DNA of 64,000 nt. Origin: Anaerotruncus sp. GTDB taxonomy: Bacteria > Bacillota > Clostridia > Oscillospirales > Ruminococcaceae. The stretch covers positions 1-64,000 of the forward strand of contig JAETRV010000002.1 in NCBI GenBank assembly GCA_021770005.1, given 5' to 3'. The notes beneath the pieces were generated by a model. It had not been told where the DNA came from and searched no databases. It was given only the letters and a program-made list of their open reading frames with translations. How positions within the stretch are numbered: the stretch's first letter is position 1; each line of letters begins with the position of its first letter. Positions 32,363 through 41,153 of the stretch are shown here, piece after piece. Both the position numbers and the translations under genes were made by a program.

Positions 32363-33247
32363 ATGACCATTTCACAGCTCTACCAAACCGCATATCAAGC
32401 TGTTCTGCAAAACGCACAGGAACCGGGTTCCTGTGCGTTTGATCTGTCCTGCCTGCTCGAGCAGGTCTTTGGGTTCGACCGGTTCCATCTGCCCTCTTAC
32501 GGCGGACAGGAGGCTTCCCCTGCGCAGGAGGAACAGTTCCAAACCCTATGCGCCCGCTATCTTTCCGGGGAACCGCTCCAATACCTGCTTGGCGAATGGG
32601 AATTTTTCGGCCTGCCGTTCGCAGTTGGCGAGGGGGTACTGATCCCCCGCCCGGACACCGAAACCCTCGTCGAAACCGGGCTTTCGCTCCTGCATGGAAT
32701 TCCCGGTCCCACTGTTGCCGACCTGTGCGCCGGCAGTGGGTGCGTGGGCATCGCGCTCGCCAGCCAGCGTCCGGATGCCGCGGTTTACGCGCTCGAGCGG
32801 TCGGAGCAGGCGTTCAGCTATCTGCAAACCAACATTGAAAAAAACCATGCCCAAGGGGTGCAGGCACTCCTCTGTGACGTGCTCTCTCCGCCCGCGCTGC
32901 CCCCGCTCGACCTGGTAGTCTCCAACCCGCCCTATATCCCGCGCTGTGAGATGGAAACCCTCCAGCCACAGGTCCGGCACGAGCCCTGGATGGCGTTGTT
33001 CGGCGGTGAGGACGGATACGACTTCTACCGGCTACTGCCCGCCCTCTATCTGCCGCGGCTCAAGCCGGGCGGCGCCATCGCCTTTGAGGTCGGCTACAAT
33101 CAGGCGGAACAGGTTTCCGGCCTGCTCACTGCGGCCGAATACACTGGCGTCGGCACCGGGCACGACCTCGCTGGGATCGCGCGGGTGGTCTATGGCAGGA
33201 AGCCGCTGGATAGCCCGACATCCGCCCGCACAAAAAGTCACGCATGA
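32363..33247 (+). CDS. prmC: Release factor glutamine methyltransferase
   Basis: 294 residues. SAM loop VADLCAGSGCVGIALA, the catalytic VVSNPPYIP motif that binds the glutamine side chain, and an N-terminal helical domain that recognises release factors. It methylates the GGQ glutamine of RF1 and RF2. prfA is not adjacent here, whereas YqhQ is. Full length. Confidence 0.95.
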   Translation: MTISQLYQTAYQAVLQNAQEPGSCAFDLSCLLEQVFGFDRFHLPSYGGQEASPAQEEQFQTLCARYLSGEPLQYLLGEWEFFGLPFAVGEGVLIPRPDTETLVETGLSLLHGIPGPTVADLCAGSGCVGIALASQRPDAAVYALERSEQAFSYLQTNIEKNHAQGVQALLCDVLSPPALPPLDLVVSNPPYIPRCEMETLQPQVRHEPWMALFGGEDGYDFYRLLPALYLPRLKPGGAIAFEVGYNQAEQVSGLLTAAEYTGVGTGHDLAGIARVVYGRKPLDSPTSARTKSHA

Positions 33248-33299
33248 TTGGCCCAACTATTCTATAATGGGGGCACAGAGAGACGAAAGGGGCGGCGCA

Positions 33300-34181
33300 A
33301 TGGACTGGGTCACCGGATTACAGCAGGCGATCGACTATGTGGAGGACCATCTGACCGAACCGCTCGACTATGCGGAAATCGCACGTCAGGCGTATTCCTC
33401 CAACTTCCATTTCCAGCGGATTTTCAGCATTCTCTGCGGCTATACGCTCGGCGAGTATATCCGCAGCCGCCGGCTGACGCTCGCAGGAAATGAACTGCTT
33501 AGGACTGACAGCAGGGTGATCGACGTGGCGCTCAAATACGGCTACGACTCCCCCGAAAGCTTCAGCCGGGCGTTTGCCAGGTTCCACGGGGTCCTCCCCT
33601 CACAGGCCAAATCCGGGACAGCCCAGCTCAAATCCTTTTCCCGCCTCTCTGTGAAACTCATTTTAGAAGGAGGCTCTCTCATGGATTATAGGATCGAGAC
33701 CAGCAAAGGATTCCGGATGCTGGTCAAAAAGACCCGCTTCAAACAGGGCAGCGAGATTACCAAACCGCAGATTCATCAGTTTTGGGGCCAGTGCAACGCT
33801 GACGGCACCACCTCCACCCTAAGCCAGCGCACCAGCCCGGACAGCATATTCGGCGATGCGCTCATCGGGGTCTGTTTCAACGACCCGGAGCGCGGGGACT
33901 TCGACTATGCGATCGGCGTGCCCTACGATGGCGGAGAGATTCCGGACGGGTTCTCGGTGGAGGAGATTCCCGGCGGGAGTTGGGCAGCGTTCCGGTGCAC
34001 CAAAAAACAGGAGCCAATCTCCGACTCGTTCCAGGCGCTCTGGAAACAGATTTATTCCGAATTCTTCCCCACAAGCGAATTTCAGCCGGCACACGGGGTC
34101 TCCCTCGAGGTCTACGAGGGGGATCGGGTCAATGAAGAGGGGTACACATTCGAAATCTGGGTTGCTGTGTGCAAGCAGTGA
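33300..34181 (+). CDS. AraC-family regulator with GyrI-like effector domain
   Basis: 293 residues from the ATG at 33300 (GAAAGGGGCGG upstream; the frame is open further 5' inside prmC but not coding). N-terminal AraC helix-turn-helix pair (about 8-105) with the signature VIDVALKYGYDSPESFSRAFARFHG. A C-terminal effector-binding domain of the GyrI/BmrR type (about 125-290) includes FWGQCNADG and ends YTFEIWVAVCKQ. Proteins of this layout respond to small hydrophobic drugs or peptides (Rob/BltR-like). TATAAT at 33263-33268 is a likely -10. A strong terminator follows. Confidence 0.9.
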   Translation: MDWVTGLQQAIDYVEDHLTEPLDYAEIARQAYSSNFHFQRIFSILCGYTLGEYIRSRRLTLAGNELLRTDSRVIDVALKYGYDSPESFSRAFARFHGVLPSQAKSGTAQLKSFSRLSVKLILEGGSLMDYRIETSKGFRMLVKKTRFKQGSEITKPQIHQFWGQCNADGTTSTLSQRTSPDSIFGDALIGVCFNDPERGDFDYAIGVPYDGGEIPDGFSVEEIPGGSWAAFRCTKKQEPISDSFQALWKQIYSEFFPTSEFQPAHGVSLEVYEGDRVNEEGYTFEIWVAVCKQ

Positions 34182-34193
34182 ACCCACACAAAC

Positions 34194-34231
34194 ATACGGA
34201 CGTCAAAGGTTCTTTCCTTTGACGTCCGTAT
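34194..34231. terminator. Bidirectional terminator
   Basis: A perfect 16-base-pair stem (arms 34194-34209 and 34216-34231, ATACGGACGTCAAAGG) around TTCTTT separates the convergent AraC and hydrolase genes. Confidence 0.85.
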
Positions 34232-34236
34232 CCGTT

Positions 34237-35220
34237 TTATTCCAATTCCATATCTTCCGAAAGGTCCTGTTCTTTTCGTGGCTCCGGCATCGGAAGATGC
34301 GCGTCCAGCCAGCCGAGCAGGTCGTCATATACCTGCGCCCGGTTGACCTCCCCGAGCATCTCATGCCGCCCGCCCTCGTATAGCTTGAGTTCCACATCCC
34401 GCACACCCGCCTTGCGGTACCGCTCATACACCTGTGACGGCCCTTTCCCGTACTCCCCCACCGGGTCCATTGTCCCGGCGAACAGAAGCACCGGAAGGTC
34501 TTTTCGGGCTCCCTCGAAGCAGGAGCGGTCGTTGGACCGGCTCACAAGGTTGAACAGGTCATAAAACCCTGCCGAGGTGAACAAGAAGCCGCAGCGCTCA
34601 TCCGCGATATACTGGTCGACCCACGCGGTATCCCGAGAGAGCCAGTCGGACCTGGTGCGCCACGGCTGGAACCCCTTGAGAAACGGGCCAAAGACCAGCC
34701 GGTTGAGTTCCCGGTCGATCGCACCCGGCCCATATTTGCGGATCGACCGCGCGGCGGCGTGCAGTGCAAAATCCACCTTCAGCCCGCCCTTGGCAGTACC
34801 ACTCAGAATCAGGCCGCTGAGCGTGGCAGGATATTTCATCGCATAGAGCCGCGCAACAAACGACCCCATGCTGTGCCCAAGGAGCACCGAACGCTCACAG
34901 AACGGCACCTCGCTGTGTACGATCTTATGGAACTTGTATTGGTCCTCAATGAGGGTGCGCCAGCCATCCTTTTCGCCAAACCAGCCAAACTTGTTCTCAT
35001 AGGACGAGCGCCCATGCCCAATATGGTCTACCCCACAGGCCACATAACCATGCTGCGCCAGGAACCGCATGAAATCATGGTAGCGGCCCATATGCTCCGA
35101 CATCCCATGGCAGATCTGCACGATCCCCCGTACCTCCTCTGCCGGGATATAAAGCCATCCAAAGATGGTGTTCAGCCCGTTGGTACTTTTATATTCAATC
35201 TGTTTGACTGTGATATTCAA
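34237..35220 (-). CDS. Alpha/beta hydrolase, monoacylglycerol lipase-like
   Basis: 327 residues. Alpha/beta hydrolase of the serine aminopeptidase/lysophospholipase (Hydrolase_4) family: oxyanion motif QICHGMSEHMGRY, GVDHIGHGRSS, nucleophile elbow LLGHSMGSFVA (Ser about 122), acid in FAGTMDPVG and His in GGRHEMLGE. No signal peptide, so cytoplasmic. It probably cleaves lysophospholipids or monoglycerides. It ends in a strongly acidic tail (EQDLSEDMELE). Followed at 22 bases (upstream gene) by the USP-like gene with which it may be co-transcribed. Confidence 0.9.
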   Translation of the reverse strand: MNITVKQIEYKSTNGLNTIFGWLYIPAEEVRGIVQICHGMSEHMGRYHDFMRFLAQHGYVACGVDHIGHGRSSYENKFGWFGEKDGWRTLIEDQYKFHKIVHSEVPFCERSVLLGHSMGSFVARLYAMKYPATLSGLILSGTAKGGLKVDFALHAAARSIRKYGPGAIDRELNRLVFGPFLKGFQPWRTRSDWLSRDTAWVDQYIADERCGFLFTSAGFYDLFNLVSRSNDRSCFEGARKDLPVLLFAGTMDPVGEYGKGPSQVYERYRKAGVRDVELKLYEGGRHEMLGEVNRAQVYDDLLGWLDAHLPMPEPRKEQDLSEDMELE

Positions 35221-35242
35221 AGCTCATCTTCCTTTGCTCGGT

Positions 35243-35704
35243 TTACTGGACCGCAGGGGCGGCATCCGAGGCCGTGTTCATCCTGACCGGCGGCCGCTGA
35301 AAATTCCGGTCAACCACTTCATGCAGCTCCCCGCGCTGGGTAACGGTGAAAAACCGCACGTTTAGCAGCCGTTTCCACATCTGCACAAGGATCGAACGCT
35401 CATCCTGCGGCATACCGGTCACCGCATTGACCACATGGTTTTCCCGGATATAATGGACGATCGCGCTCTTTGGATTATCTGAAAACTGCACTGTCATCTG
35501 TGCGCTGTACTCCTTGGCCACCTCAAACAGATGCTCCAGGGCAGCGGGATTGGTCTGCGAACCGTTTTTCATCACGCTCAGAACGAGCAGACCGGTATCA
35601 GAAAGGTCGGCAATCACCCTTGCGGACTTGATGATGCGCTCACAGGCGAACTGGTCTGTCACAAGGACAAGCGTGGTATATGCGGACATCGGTGTGCGAT
35701 TCAT
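35243..35704 (-). CDS. Universal-stress-protein-like domain protein
   Basis: 153 residues. TTLVLVTDQFACERIIKSARVIADLSDTGLLVLSVMKNGS looks like the first half of a USP/KdpD-type alpha/beta domain. The family ATP-binding G-x2-G-x9-G(S/T) motif is not evident, so nucleotide binding is doubtful. AAAGGAG lies 6 bases before the ATG. Upstream is an AT-rich gap of about 215 bases with weak promoter-like words. A partner of the downstream hydrolase is possible. Family assignment is moderate. Confidence 0.6.
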   Translation of the reverse strand: MNRTPMSAYTTLVLVTDQFACERIIKSARVIADLSDTGLLVLSVMKNGSQTNPAALEHLFEVAKEYSAQMTVQFSDNPKSAIVHYIRENHVVNAVTGMPQDERSILVQMWKRLLNVRFFTVTQRGELHEVVDRNFQRPPVRMNTASDAAPAVQ

Positions 35705-35872
35705 GTCGATCTCCTTTTCATCGTTTTCGCTCTCAACGGTGGTTGATGCTCCTGTTCTATTTTATAAGTTAAGTATACCGCATATTTGTAAACAAATCTA
35801 TGCAAACTGTGAGAATTTCAAAAAATTTTACCTGTCTTTCCCCCTGTAAGCACACACTTTTCCATATAGAAT

Positions 35873-35904
35873 ATCTCCCCCGGATTCCTCCATCCAGGGG
35901 AGAT
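35873..35904 (-). terminator. Possible htrA terminator
   Basis: ATCTCCCC and GGGGAGAT form an eight-base-pair stem with a 16-base loop 16 bases past the htrA stop; no long T run follows, so this is tentative. Confidence 0.4.
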
Positions 35905-35919
35905 GGTTTCCCGTATCGA

Positions 35920-37521
35920 TCAGTTGAAAAAGTAGTTGAAAAATTCTTCAAACTGGTCATAGCCAGGGTTCTGAGTGCTGCCGGGGTTCTGGGGCTGTTC
36001 ACTGGGGGTCTGCTGCGGAAGCTGCTGCTGGGGAACGGGGGTGGAAGACTCCCCCATATCCTCCATCAATTCGACGGTGATGTTGAAGAACCTGCCGCTC
36101 TCCCCATAACGGCTGCCCTGACGGTAGACCTCCAGCTCGACGGTATCCCCCGGTTTCTTTCCATCGAGCACATCACTGAGCGACTGGAAACCATCCAGCT
36201 CCTGCCCATCCGCCTTGGTGATGATGTCGTTGGGCACCACGCCCTTTTTCGAGATGTCCGAGCCTTCCTCGGTCGATTGCACCAGAAGCCCGGTCGGCCA
36301 CTGGTTCAGGCGGGCGCGCACCTCGTCCACCGCAGAGGCGGTGATCCCGAGCATGACCCGCCCGGTCACCCGGCCATGCTGGATCAGGTCGTCAATGATC
36401 GGCTTTGCCTCGCTGGTCGGGATTGCAAAGCCCATGCCGTCCGAGCCGGTCGCAATCACCTTGGCCGAATTGATCCCGATGACCTGCCCATATTCATTTA
36501 CCAGCGCGCCGCCCGAGTTGCCCGAGTTGATCGCCGCGTCGGTCTGGATCAGGTTGGAGTAGGTGGTCATCGAGCCGAGGTCGTCCCGCGCGGTGAGGGT
36601 GCGGTTCAGCCCCGAGACGATCCCCTGTGTCACGCTGCCGGCGAATTCGAGCGACTGCGGGCTACCGATCGCCAGCACCTTTTCGCCCACCTTGGTTTCC
36701 TCCGAGTTGCCGAACTCCGCCGGGGTCAGGCCGGTGGCGTCCACCTTGATGACCGCCAGGTCTGTCTTGGTGTCAATCCCGACGACCCGTCCCTCATACT
36801 TGGTCTCGGCATCGCTCAGGATGACGGTGATTCCCTGTGCATTCTCGACCACATGCGCGTTGGTGACGATGTAACCATCCTCACGCATGATAATACCGCT
36901 GCCAAGCCCCTGGCCGCTGTAGCCCTGCGCCTCAAAATAGGTCGTAATCGCCACGATCGAGGGCTGAATCTTCTCAACGATCTGCTCGGTAGAGAGCCGC
37001 CCGTTCGGGAGCACCTCGTCGGCTACATTCTGCGGCTTGTTGTTGAGCGCGATGCTCGGAAGGTCGGCCGCCGGGACCCGCACCGTGTTCTGATCGTCCG
37101 GGAGCTGCGCCGTCTGGGATGGGGCAGGGACAAAGGTGGAATAGATGCCGACCCCTGCAAAGACGAGCACCGAAGCGGCGAGCACTGTCCCGAGCAGGAT
37201 ACCGAATACCATCAAGCCCCGGCGCTTTTTGCGCGGCTTGACCGCCGCGGCCTGTGCCTGCTCATATTCAGCATAGTTCCACTGGTACGGCTCTTTCTCC
37301 TTCTCAGCGCCCGAAGCCCTGGGATTGCCCCATCCCTGCCCCGGCTGCTGCTGGGAGAACGGCGGCTGGTAGCCGTTGCCCTCCTGCTGGGGTGGCGCCT
37401 GCCAGACATATGGATTGCCACTGGCCGGCTGATTTGGCGGGCTGGGCTGCCCGTATCCGCCGCCGGAGGATTCCGGAGCGTTTCGTGTCTCATTGGGGTC
37501 GTAATTCCTGTTATCGTTCAT
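35920..37521 (-). CDS. HtrA/DegP-like membrane serine protease with PDZ domain
   Basis: 533 residues from the ATG at 37521 (AGAAGGG 9 bases upstream; an earlier ATG touches that site). A long Pro/Gln/Gly-rich cytoplasmic N-terminus (about 1-98) precedes one membrane anchor (about 100-122). The trypsin-like domain has the full triad H223 (VTNAHVV), D254 (TDLAVIKV) and S336 (GNSGGAL). A PDZ domain (about 395-490) and a low-complexity Gln/Pro tail follow. It would degrade misfolded proteins outside the membrane. The two-component system further along the same strand recalls CssRS control of htrA in Bacillus (inference). Confidence 0.93.
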   Translation of the reverse strand: MNDNRNYDPNETRNAPESSGGGYGQPSPPNQPASGNPYVWQAPPQQEGNGYQPPFSQQQPGQGWGNPRASGAEKEKEPYQWNYAEYEQAQAAAVKPRKKRRGLMVFGILLGTVLAASVLVFAGVGIYSTFVPAPSQTAQLPDDQNTVRVPAADLPSIALNNKPQNVADEVLPNGRLSTEQIVEKIQPSIVAITTYFEAQGYSGQGLGSGIIMREDGYIVTNAHVVENAQGITVILSDAETKYEGRVVGIDTKTDLAVIKVDATGLTPAEFGNSEETKVGEKVLAIGSPQSLEFAGSVTQGIVSGLNRTLTARDDLGSMTTYSNLIQTDAAINSGNSGGALVNEYGQVIGINSAKVIATGSDGMGFAIPTSEAKPIIDDLIQHGRVTGRVMLGITASAVDEVRARLNQWPTGLLVQSTEEGSDISKKGVVPNDIITKADGQELDGFQSLSDVLDGKKPGDTVELEVYRQGSRYGESGRFFNITVELMEDMGESSTPVPQQQLPQQTPSEQPQNPGSTQNPGYDQFEEFFNYFFN

Positions 37522-37529
37522 ATATATCA

Positions 37530-37843
37530 TCCCTTCTGGTCCAGTTCAATCTGCCCTGATTCCTTGGATTTGTTTGATTATAGTATATCGGATAATTGTG
37601 AAATTAAAATAAACGGGATTTGAAAAGATTGTCTGATTTTGTGAAATACCGGTTAACAAACCAGTCCGTCTCCTGCCAAAATATGCAAAAGAGGAACAAC
37701 CTTGCAGGCGGCTCCCCGATAAACTGGCAGTTGTTACTTGTTTTCATCTGCGGCAGTACGCATATCAATCTTCTCATGAAAGCCTTTTTGCTTACCGCAT
37801 TTTTCTGGAATGCGTTTCCATTCTTTGAACCTAATATACGAAA
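37530..37843. other. Intergenic region with htrA promoter, otherwise empty
   Basis: TATAAT on the minus strand at 37577-37582 is a likely htrA -10, but no good -35 lies at the right distance, as expected of an activator-dependent promoter. The rest is AT-rich with no supported gene. Confidence 0.45.
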
Positions 37844-38257
37844 CTACTTTCTGTTTGGCCTTCTTTTGATTCCCAACAGTCTAATAAAATCATCAAACAA
37901 AGCCGTATCCGTCGGCTCAAACATCAGCCATTTTCCATCGTGATAAGTTTGCGTTTCGTCGTAAATCCTTTGGACTTGTTTTGAATAATTTTCCCTATCT
38001 GCCTCAAATTTCAACCTTTCGTCTTTCCCTAGGATAATCATAAATCCCACGCAGTTTTCTCTTGCATATAATGCACATAGCGTTTTGCCGCCCCGACGGT
38101 ATTTATATTCATATTTCCATGCTTTCCCGCCTTTATTCCATGAACAATCCATGTCATATCTTTCATCAATCAAAGCATTTAATTGATTCCAAATATCGTA
38201 TCGTGATTCTCCCACTAAAACTCTCATCTCTTCTGCGCTCGGTATAAGATCAAGCAT
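37844..38257 (-). CDS. DUF3788 family protein
   Basis: 137 residues with the DUF3788 features: a start near ALIDERYDMDCSWNKGGKAWKYEYKYRRGGKTLCALY, a following VGFMIILGKDERLKFE and a final KWLMFEPTD. Function of the family is unknown. AGGAGG lies 5 bases before the ATG. Its base composition is visibly AT-richer than its neighbours and it sits alone between htrA and a kinase gene, suggesting recent acquisition. Cytoplasmic by composition. Confidence 0.8.
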   Translation of the reverse strand: MLDLIPSAEEMRVLVGESRYDIWNQLNALIDERYDMDCSWNKGGKAWKYEYKYRRGGKTLCALYARENCVGFMIILGKDERLKFEADRENYSKQVQRIYDETQTYHDGKWLMFEPTDTALFDDFIRLLGIKRRPNRK

Positions 38258-38326
38258 GATAGCCTCCTATATTCATTTCGATTTGTCCTTCTAATTTTTA
38301 GCATGGGATTCGATGCAGACAGATTC

Positions 38327-39841
38327 TCAGGAAACCGGTGGCTCTTTCTCTTTTTCCCGTTCCTTCTCCTTATCTTTTTCCTTGTCTTTTTCCTTCTCCT
38401 TTTTCATCCGCGCCTTGGACTGCGGGTTCGGGATGGTAAAGACAAACTCGCTGTACTCCCCTTCTACGCTGCGCACGATGATGTCCCCGCCGTGTAGGTT
38501 GACGATCGAACGCACGATATGCAGCCCCAGCCCTGCGCCGCCCTTGTCCCGGCTGCGGGACTTGTCGGTCTTATAGAACCGGTCGAAGATATGGGGGATC
38601 TCGTCCTTTGCAATGCCTTCCCCGGAATTCTTGATCCCTACCGCGGTACCTGCATCACTCTCTGTATAATTGACCTCAATATATCCACCTTCGTTGACGA
38701 ATTTAAACGCATTTTCGATTAGGTTGTAGACAACCTGATGGATCAGGTCTGGGTCGGCCTCGACCATCACTTTGCCGCGATCCAGGCCGCGCACCTCGAT
38801 CCGCTTAGCCTCAAGCGGCTGCTCGAAGGTGAACACCGTTTTGATGACAGTATCGTTTACATCAAACAGGTCTGGCTTGATCTCCAGTTCCCCTGCCTCG
38901 ATCCGGGCGATATTAAGCATCGAGCGCACCAGACGGGAGAGCCGCTTGATCTCATCCGAAACGATACGCAGATAGTCATCCCGCTTCTCGGGCGGGATGG
39001 TGCCGTCAAGGATGCCGTCGACGAATCCGGCAATGGTTGTCATAGGGGTGCGCAGCTCATGGGATACATTGGCAGTGAACGACCGTCTGGCAACTTCGGT
39101 GGTCGCGAGGGAGGAAGCCATATTGTTGAACGAGATCGCAAGCTGGCCGATCTCGTCATAGCTTTCAACCGGTACCCGCATGGTAAAGTCCCCCTTGGAG
39201 AAGCTCTGGGTTGCGGCAACCATCTTGCGCAGCGGGCGCACGAGGTCGATCGTGATGAAATAGACCCCTGCAAACGCCAGAATCAGCACAGCCAGCGAGC
39301 TGACAATGAACATCCGGAGAATCTCGGAGAGGAACACGCTCAGCGCCCCCGCCGAAGCGGAGACAAAAACCACCGCCGCGCGTTTTCCGTCTTCGGTATA
39401 AATCGGGGTGCCAACGGTGTAATGCCCGTCTTTATAGATCCCGTTCATCTTTCCCAGTTCCTCATATTCGCCCTTATCAAAAGCGGCGTTCAAAACCTCC
39501 TGCGAGATTTCCTTTTCCTCTCGCTCGGAAGAGGAACCGCCCGCAAACAGCAGAATCTTACCGTTGGTATCCGCCAGATAGATGTCTGCGTCGATCGAGT
39601 TAGCGAGCACCGCGTAGGAAGGTAGGACGACCCGCGCGTTGACCGCCTGGTATTCATTGTTTTTGAGGCTCGAATAGGTGAGGGTCGCGGCCAGTTCCGC
39701 GTTATGCCCCAGCAGTTTATAACGGTCCTGTTTAAAATACTGCGACGCAAACGCCAACAGCACCGCCCCCAGGACGGTCAAGCTCAATAGGATAATGGCT
39801 GAAACCATCACGAAATGTTTGCTGAACAATGTCTTGCGCAA
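38327..39841 (-). CDS. Sensor histidine kinase with Lys/Glu repeat tail
   Basis: 504 residues from a TTG start (AAAGGTGG 7 bases upstream). Two membrane segments (about 11-33 and 174-199) enclose an extracytoplasmic domain of about 140 residues. HAMP, HisKA (NVSHELRTPMTTIAGFVDG) and HATPase (LIENAFKFVNEGG, GAGLGLHIVRSIV) follow. The last 25 residues after the catalytic domain are a repetitive charged tail (KEKEKDKEKDKEKEREKEKE) encoded by a purine-rich near-repeat. Its regulator lies upstream on the same strand, separated by 177 bases holding a terminator-like hairpin and repeat remains. Confidence 0.93.
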   Translation of the reverse strand: MRKTLFSKHFVMVSAIILLSLTVLGAVLLAFASQYFKQDRYKLLGHNAELAATLTYSSLKNNEYQAVNARVVLPSYAVLANSIDADIYLADTNGKILLFAGGSSSEREEKEISQEVLNAAFDKGEYEELGKMNGIYKDGHYTVGTPIYTEDGKRAAVVFVSASAGALSVFLSEILRMFIVSSLAVLILAFAGVYFITIDLVRPLRKMVAATQSFSKGDFTMRVPVESYDEIGQLAISFNNMASSLATTEVARRSFTANVSHELRTPMTTIAGFVDGILDGTIPPEKRDDYLRIVSDEIKRLSRLVRSMLNIARIEAGELEIKPDLFDVNDTVIKTVFTFEQPLEAKRIEVRGLDRGKVMVEADPDLIHQVVYNLIENAFKFVNEGGYIEVNYTESDAGTAVGIKNSGEGIAKDEIPHIFDRFYKTDKSRSRDKGGAGLGLHIVRSIVNLHGGDIIVRSVEGEYSEFVFTIPNPQSKARMKKEKEKDKEKDKEKEREKEKEPPVS

Positions 39842-39863
39842 AAAAACACCACCTTTAAAAAAA

Positions 39864-39884
39864 GCTGCCGGAAGGCAGCCTTTT
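39864..39884 (-). terminator. Terminator-like hairpin between regulator and kinase
   Basis: GCTGCC/GGCAGC stem with a GGAA loop, flanked by A residues and on the minus strand followed by seven T, 20-odd bases before the kinase start. It may lower kinase expression relative to the regulator. Confidence 0.55.
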
Positions 39885-39885
39885 A

Positions 39886-39976
39886 GATTCTCGCGCCGGG
39901 GGCTCCGCCCCTCGACCCCGCAATTTTTCGAGAAAAATGGAGTAAAGCTTTCGATTTTTCAAACAGCCCTTAGGTG
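39886..39976. repeat. Partial dispersed repeat (family A)
   Basis: GGGGCTCCGCCCC followed by CGACCCCGCAATTTTTCGAG, then AAAAATGG (one mismatch from other copies) and GTAAAGCTTT (39941-39951), then the family B end TTTTTCAAACAGCCC (39955-39969). A second GAGTAAAGCTTT occurs at 39990-40001. Inserted between the response regulator and kinase genes. Confidence 0.7.
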
Positions 39977-40018
39977 AAAGTAAAGAATCGAGTAAAGCTT
40001 TGGGCGCAGAATACGTCC

Positions 40019-40711
40019 TCACTCTTTTACCTCGAATTTATAGCCAACGCCCCAGACCGTCTTGAGCGTCCACTGGTCCGAAACCCCTTCGAGCTTCTCA
40101 CGGAGCCGCTTGACATGCACATCAACGGTGCGGCTGTCCCCGTAATACTCAAATCCCCAAACCTCGTCGAGCAGCTGGTCCCGCGTATAGACCCGGTTGG
40201 GATTGCTTGCAAGATGGTAGAGCAGTTCCAGCTCTTTGGGCGGGGTATCGACCACCCTGCCGTCCACCTTCAGCTCGTACTTGGTCATGTTGACAACCAG
40301 CTTGTCATAGCTGACCTCTTTGATGTCCGAATCGGATGCGCTTTTGCCGGTGCGCCGCATAATCGCCTTGATCCGCGCGACAATCTCCTTGGGGTCGAAC
40401 GGCTTGACCACGTAATCGTCCGATCCCAGTTCGAGACCGAGCACTTTATCGAACGTCTCGCCTTTTGCGGTAATCATGATGATCGGGCAATTGGATTTTT
40501 TGCGGATCTCACGGCAGACCTGCCAGCCATCCAGCTTTGGCATCATGATGTCTAGCAGGATCAGGTCCGGGGTGTCCGCATTGAACTTTGCAAGCGCTTC
40601 TTCCCCGTCGTTCGCGATCGAGAGGGTATACCCTTCCTTCTCGAGATAAAGCCGGAGCAGTTCACAGATGTTGCGGTCGTCGTCACAAATCAGGATTTTT
40701 CCGATTGACAT
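40019..40711 (-). CDS. OmpR/PhoB-family response regulator
   Basis: 230 residues. Receiver with CDDD, phosphoacceptor Asp in LILLDIMMPK (about D54), MITAKG and VKPFDP. C-terminal winged helix with TPPKELELLYHLASNPNRVYTRDQLLDEVWG and the TVDVHVKRLREKL recognition helix, ending LKTVWGVGYKFEV. Cognate kinase is the next gene. The nearby htrA on the same strand is a candidate target by analogy to CssR (inference). An inverted repeat TGGTAT-ATC-ATACCA (40765-40779) in its own upstream region may be an operator. Confidence 0.94.
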   Translation of the reverse strand: MSIGKILICDDDRNICELLRLYLEKEGYTLSIANDGEEALAKFNADTPDLILLDIMMPKLDGWQVCREIRKKSNCPIIMITAKGETFDKVLGLELGSDDYVVKPFDPKEIVARIKAIMRRTGKSASDSDIKEVSYDKLVVNMTKYELKVDGRVVDTPPKELELLYHLASNPNRVYTRDQLLDEVWGFEYYGDSRTVDVHVKRLREKLEGVSDQWTLKTVWGVGYKFEVKE

Positions 40712-40764
40712 GATGTTGTTCCCCCCGTTTTAGAATCGAACCAGGCGCAACCATAATAGCCCTT

Positions 40765-40779
40765 TGGTATATCATACCA
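40765..40779. promoter_or_regulatory. Inverted repeat upstream of the response regulator
   Basis: TGGTATATCATACCA, perfect 6-base arms with a 3-base centre. It overlaps a possible minus-strand promoter (TATGAT with TTGTTT 16 bases upstream) and so may be an autoregulatory site. Confidence 0.4.
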
Positions 40780-40853
40780 CAATTATACAGTAAAACAACC
40801 GGCTTTGGTGAATATTTTTTGAACGAAAGTTGTCCGCCATGCGAATTTTGGCG

Positions 40854-41084
40854 TTACTTGTCCGGCCCATCCGCCCCTTGTCCGGACTCGAGCTGTTCAA
40901 CCCGCTTTTTTAGACTGTCGATGCTGGTCAGGAGATTCATCAAAGCGGTGACCAAAAGCGCCAGGACCGCGGAACCAAAGAGTATGAGCAGCCAGAAATT
41001 CCCCATCAGAACGGGCAGGATAAAGCAGCCAAAGATCAGAAAAACCAGCAGACACGCCAAAAATGTTTCGAGAAAGCTACGCAT
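40854..41084 (-). CDS. Small membrane protein with coiled-coil tail
   Basis: 76 residues from the ATG at 41084 (AAAGGAG 9 bases upstream). Two adjacent membrane segments (about 5-28 and 32-55, LETFLACLLVFLIFGCFILP and LLILFGSAVLALLVTALMNLL) are followed by a short heptad-like tail (SIDSLKKRVEQLESGQ). Family not recognised; of the size of membrane-complex accessory proteins. It lies 142 bases upstream of the response-regulator gene on the same strand and may share a transcript. Confidence 0.65.
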   Translation of the reverse strand: MRSFLETFLACLLVFLIFGCFILPVLMGNFWLLILFGSAVLALLVTALMNLLTSIDSLKKRVEQLESGQGADGPDK

Positions 41085-41153
41085 AAAAATGTTCTCCTTT
41101 TTGGAATACAAATGGGAAAACGGCGGACACCGGACGTGCCTGCCGCTTTTCTT

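Noticed and set aside
35800-37623. A 607-codon open frame on the plus strand
   Set aside because: It is antisense to the HtrA gene, which has an intact catalytic triad and PDZ domain; the plus-strand translation has no family resemblance and is a by-product of GC-rich third codon positions.
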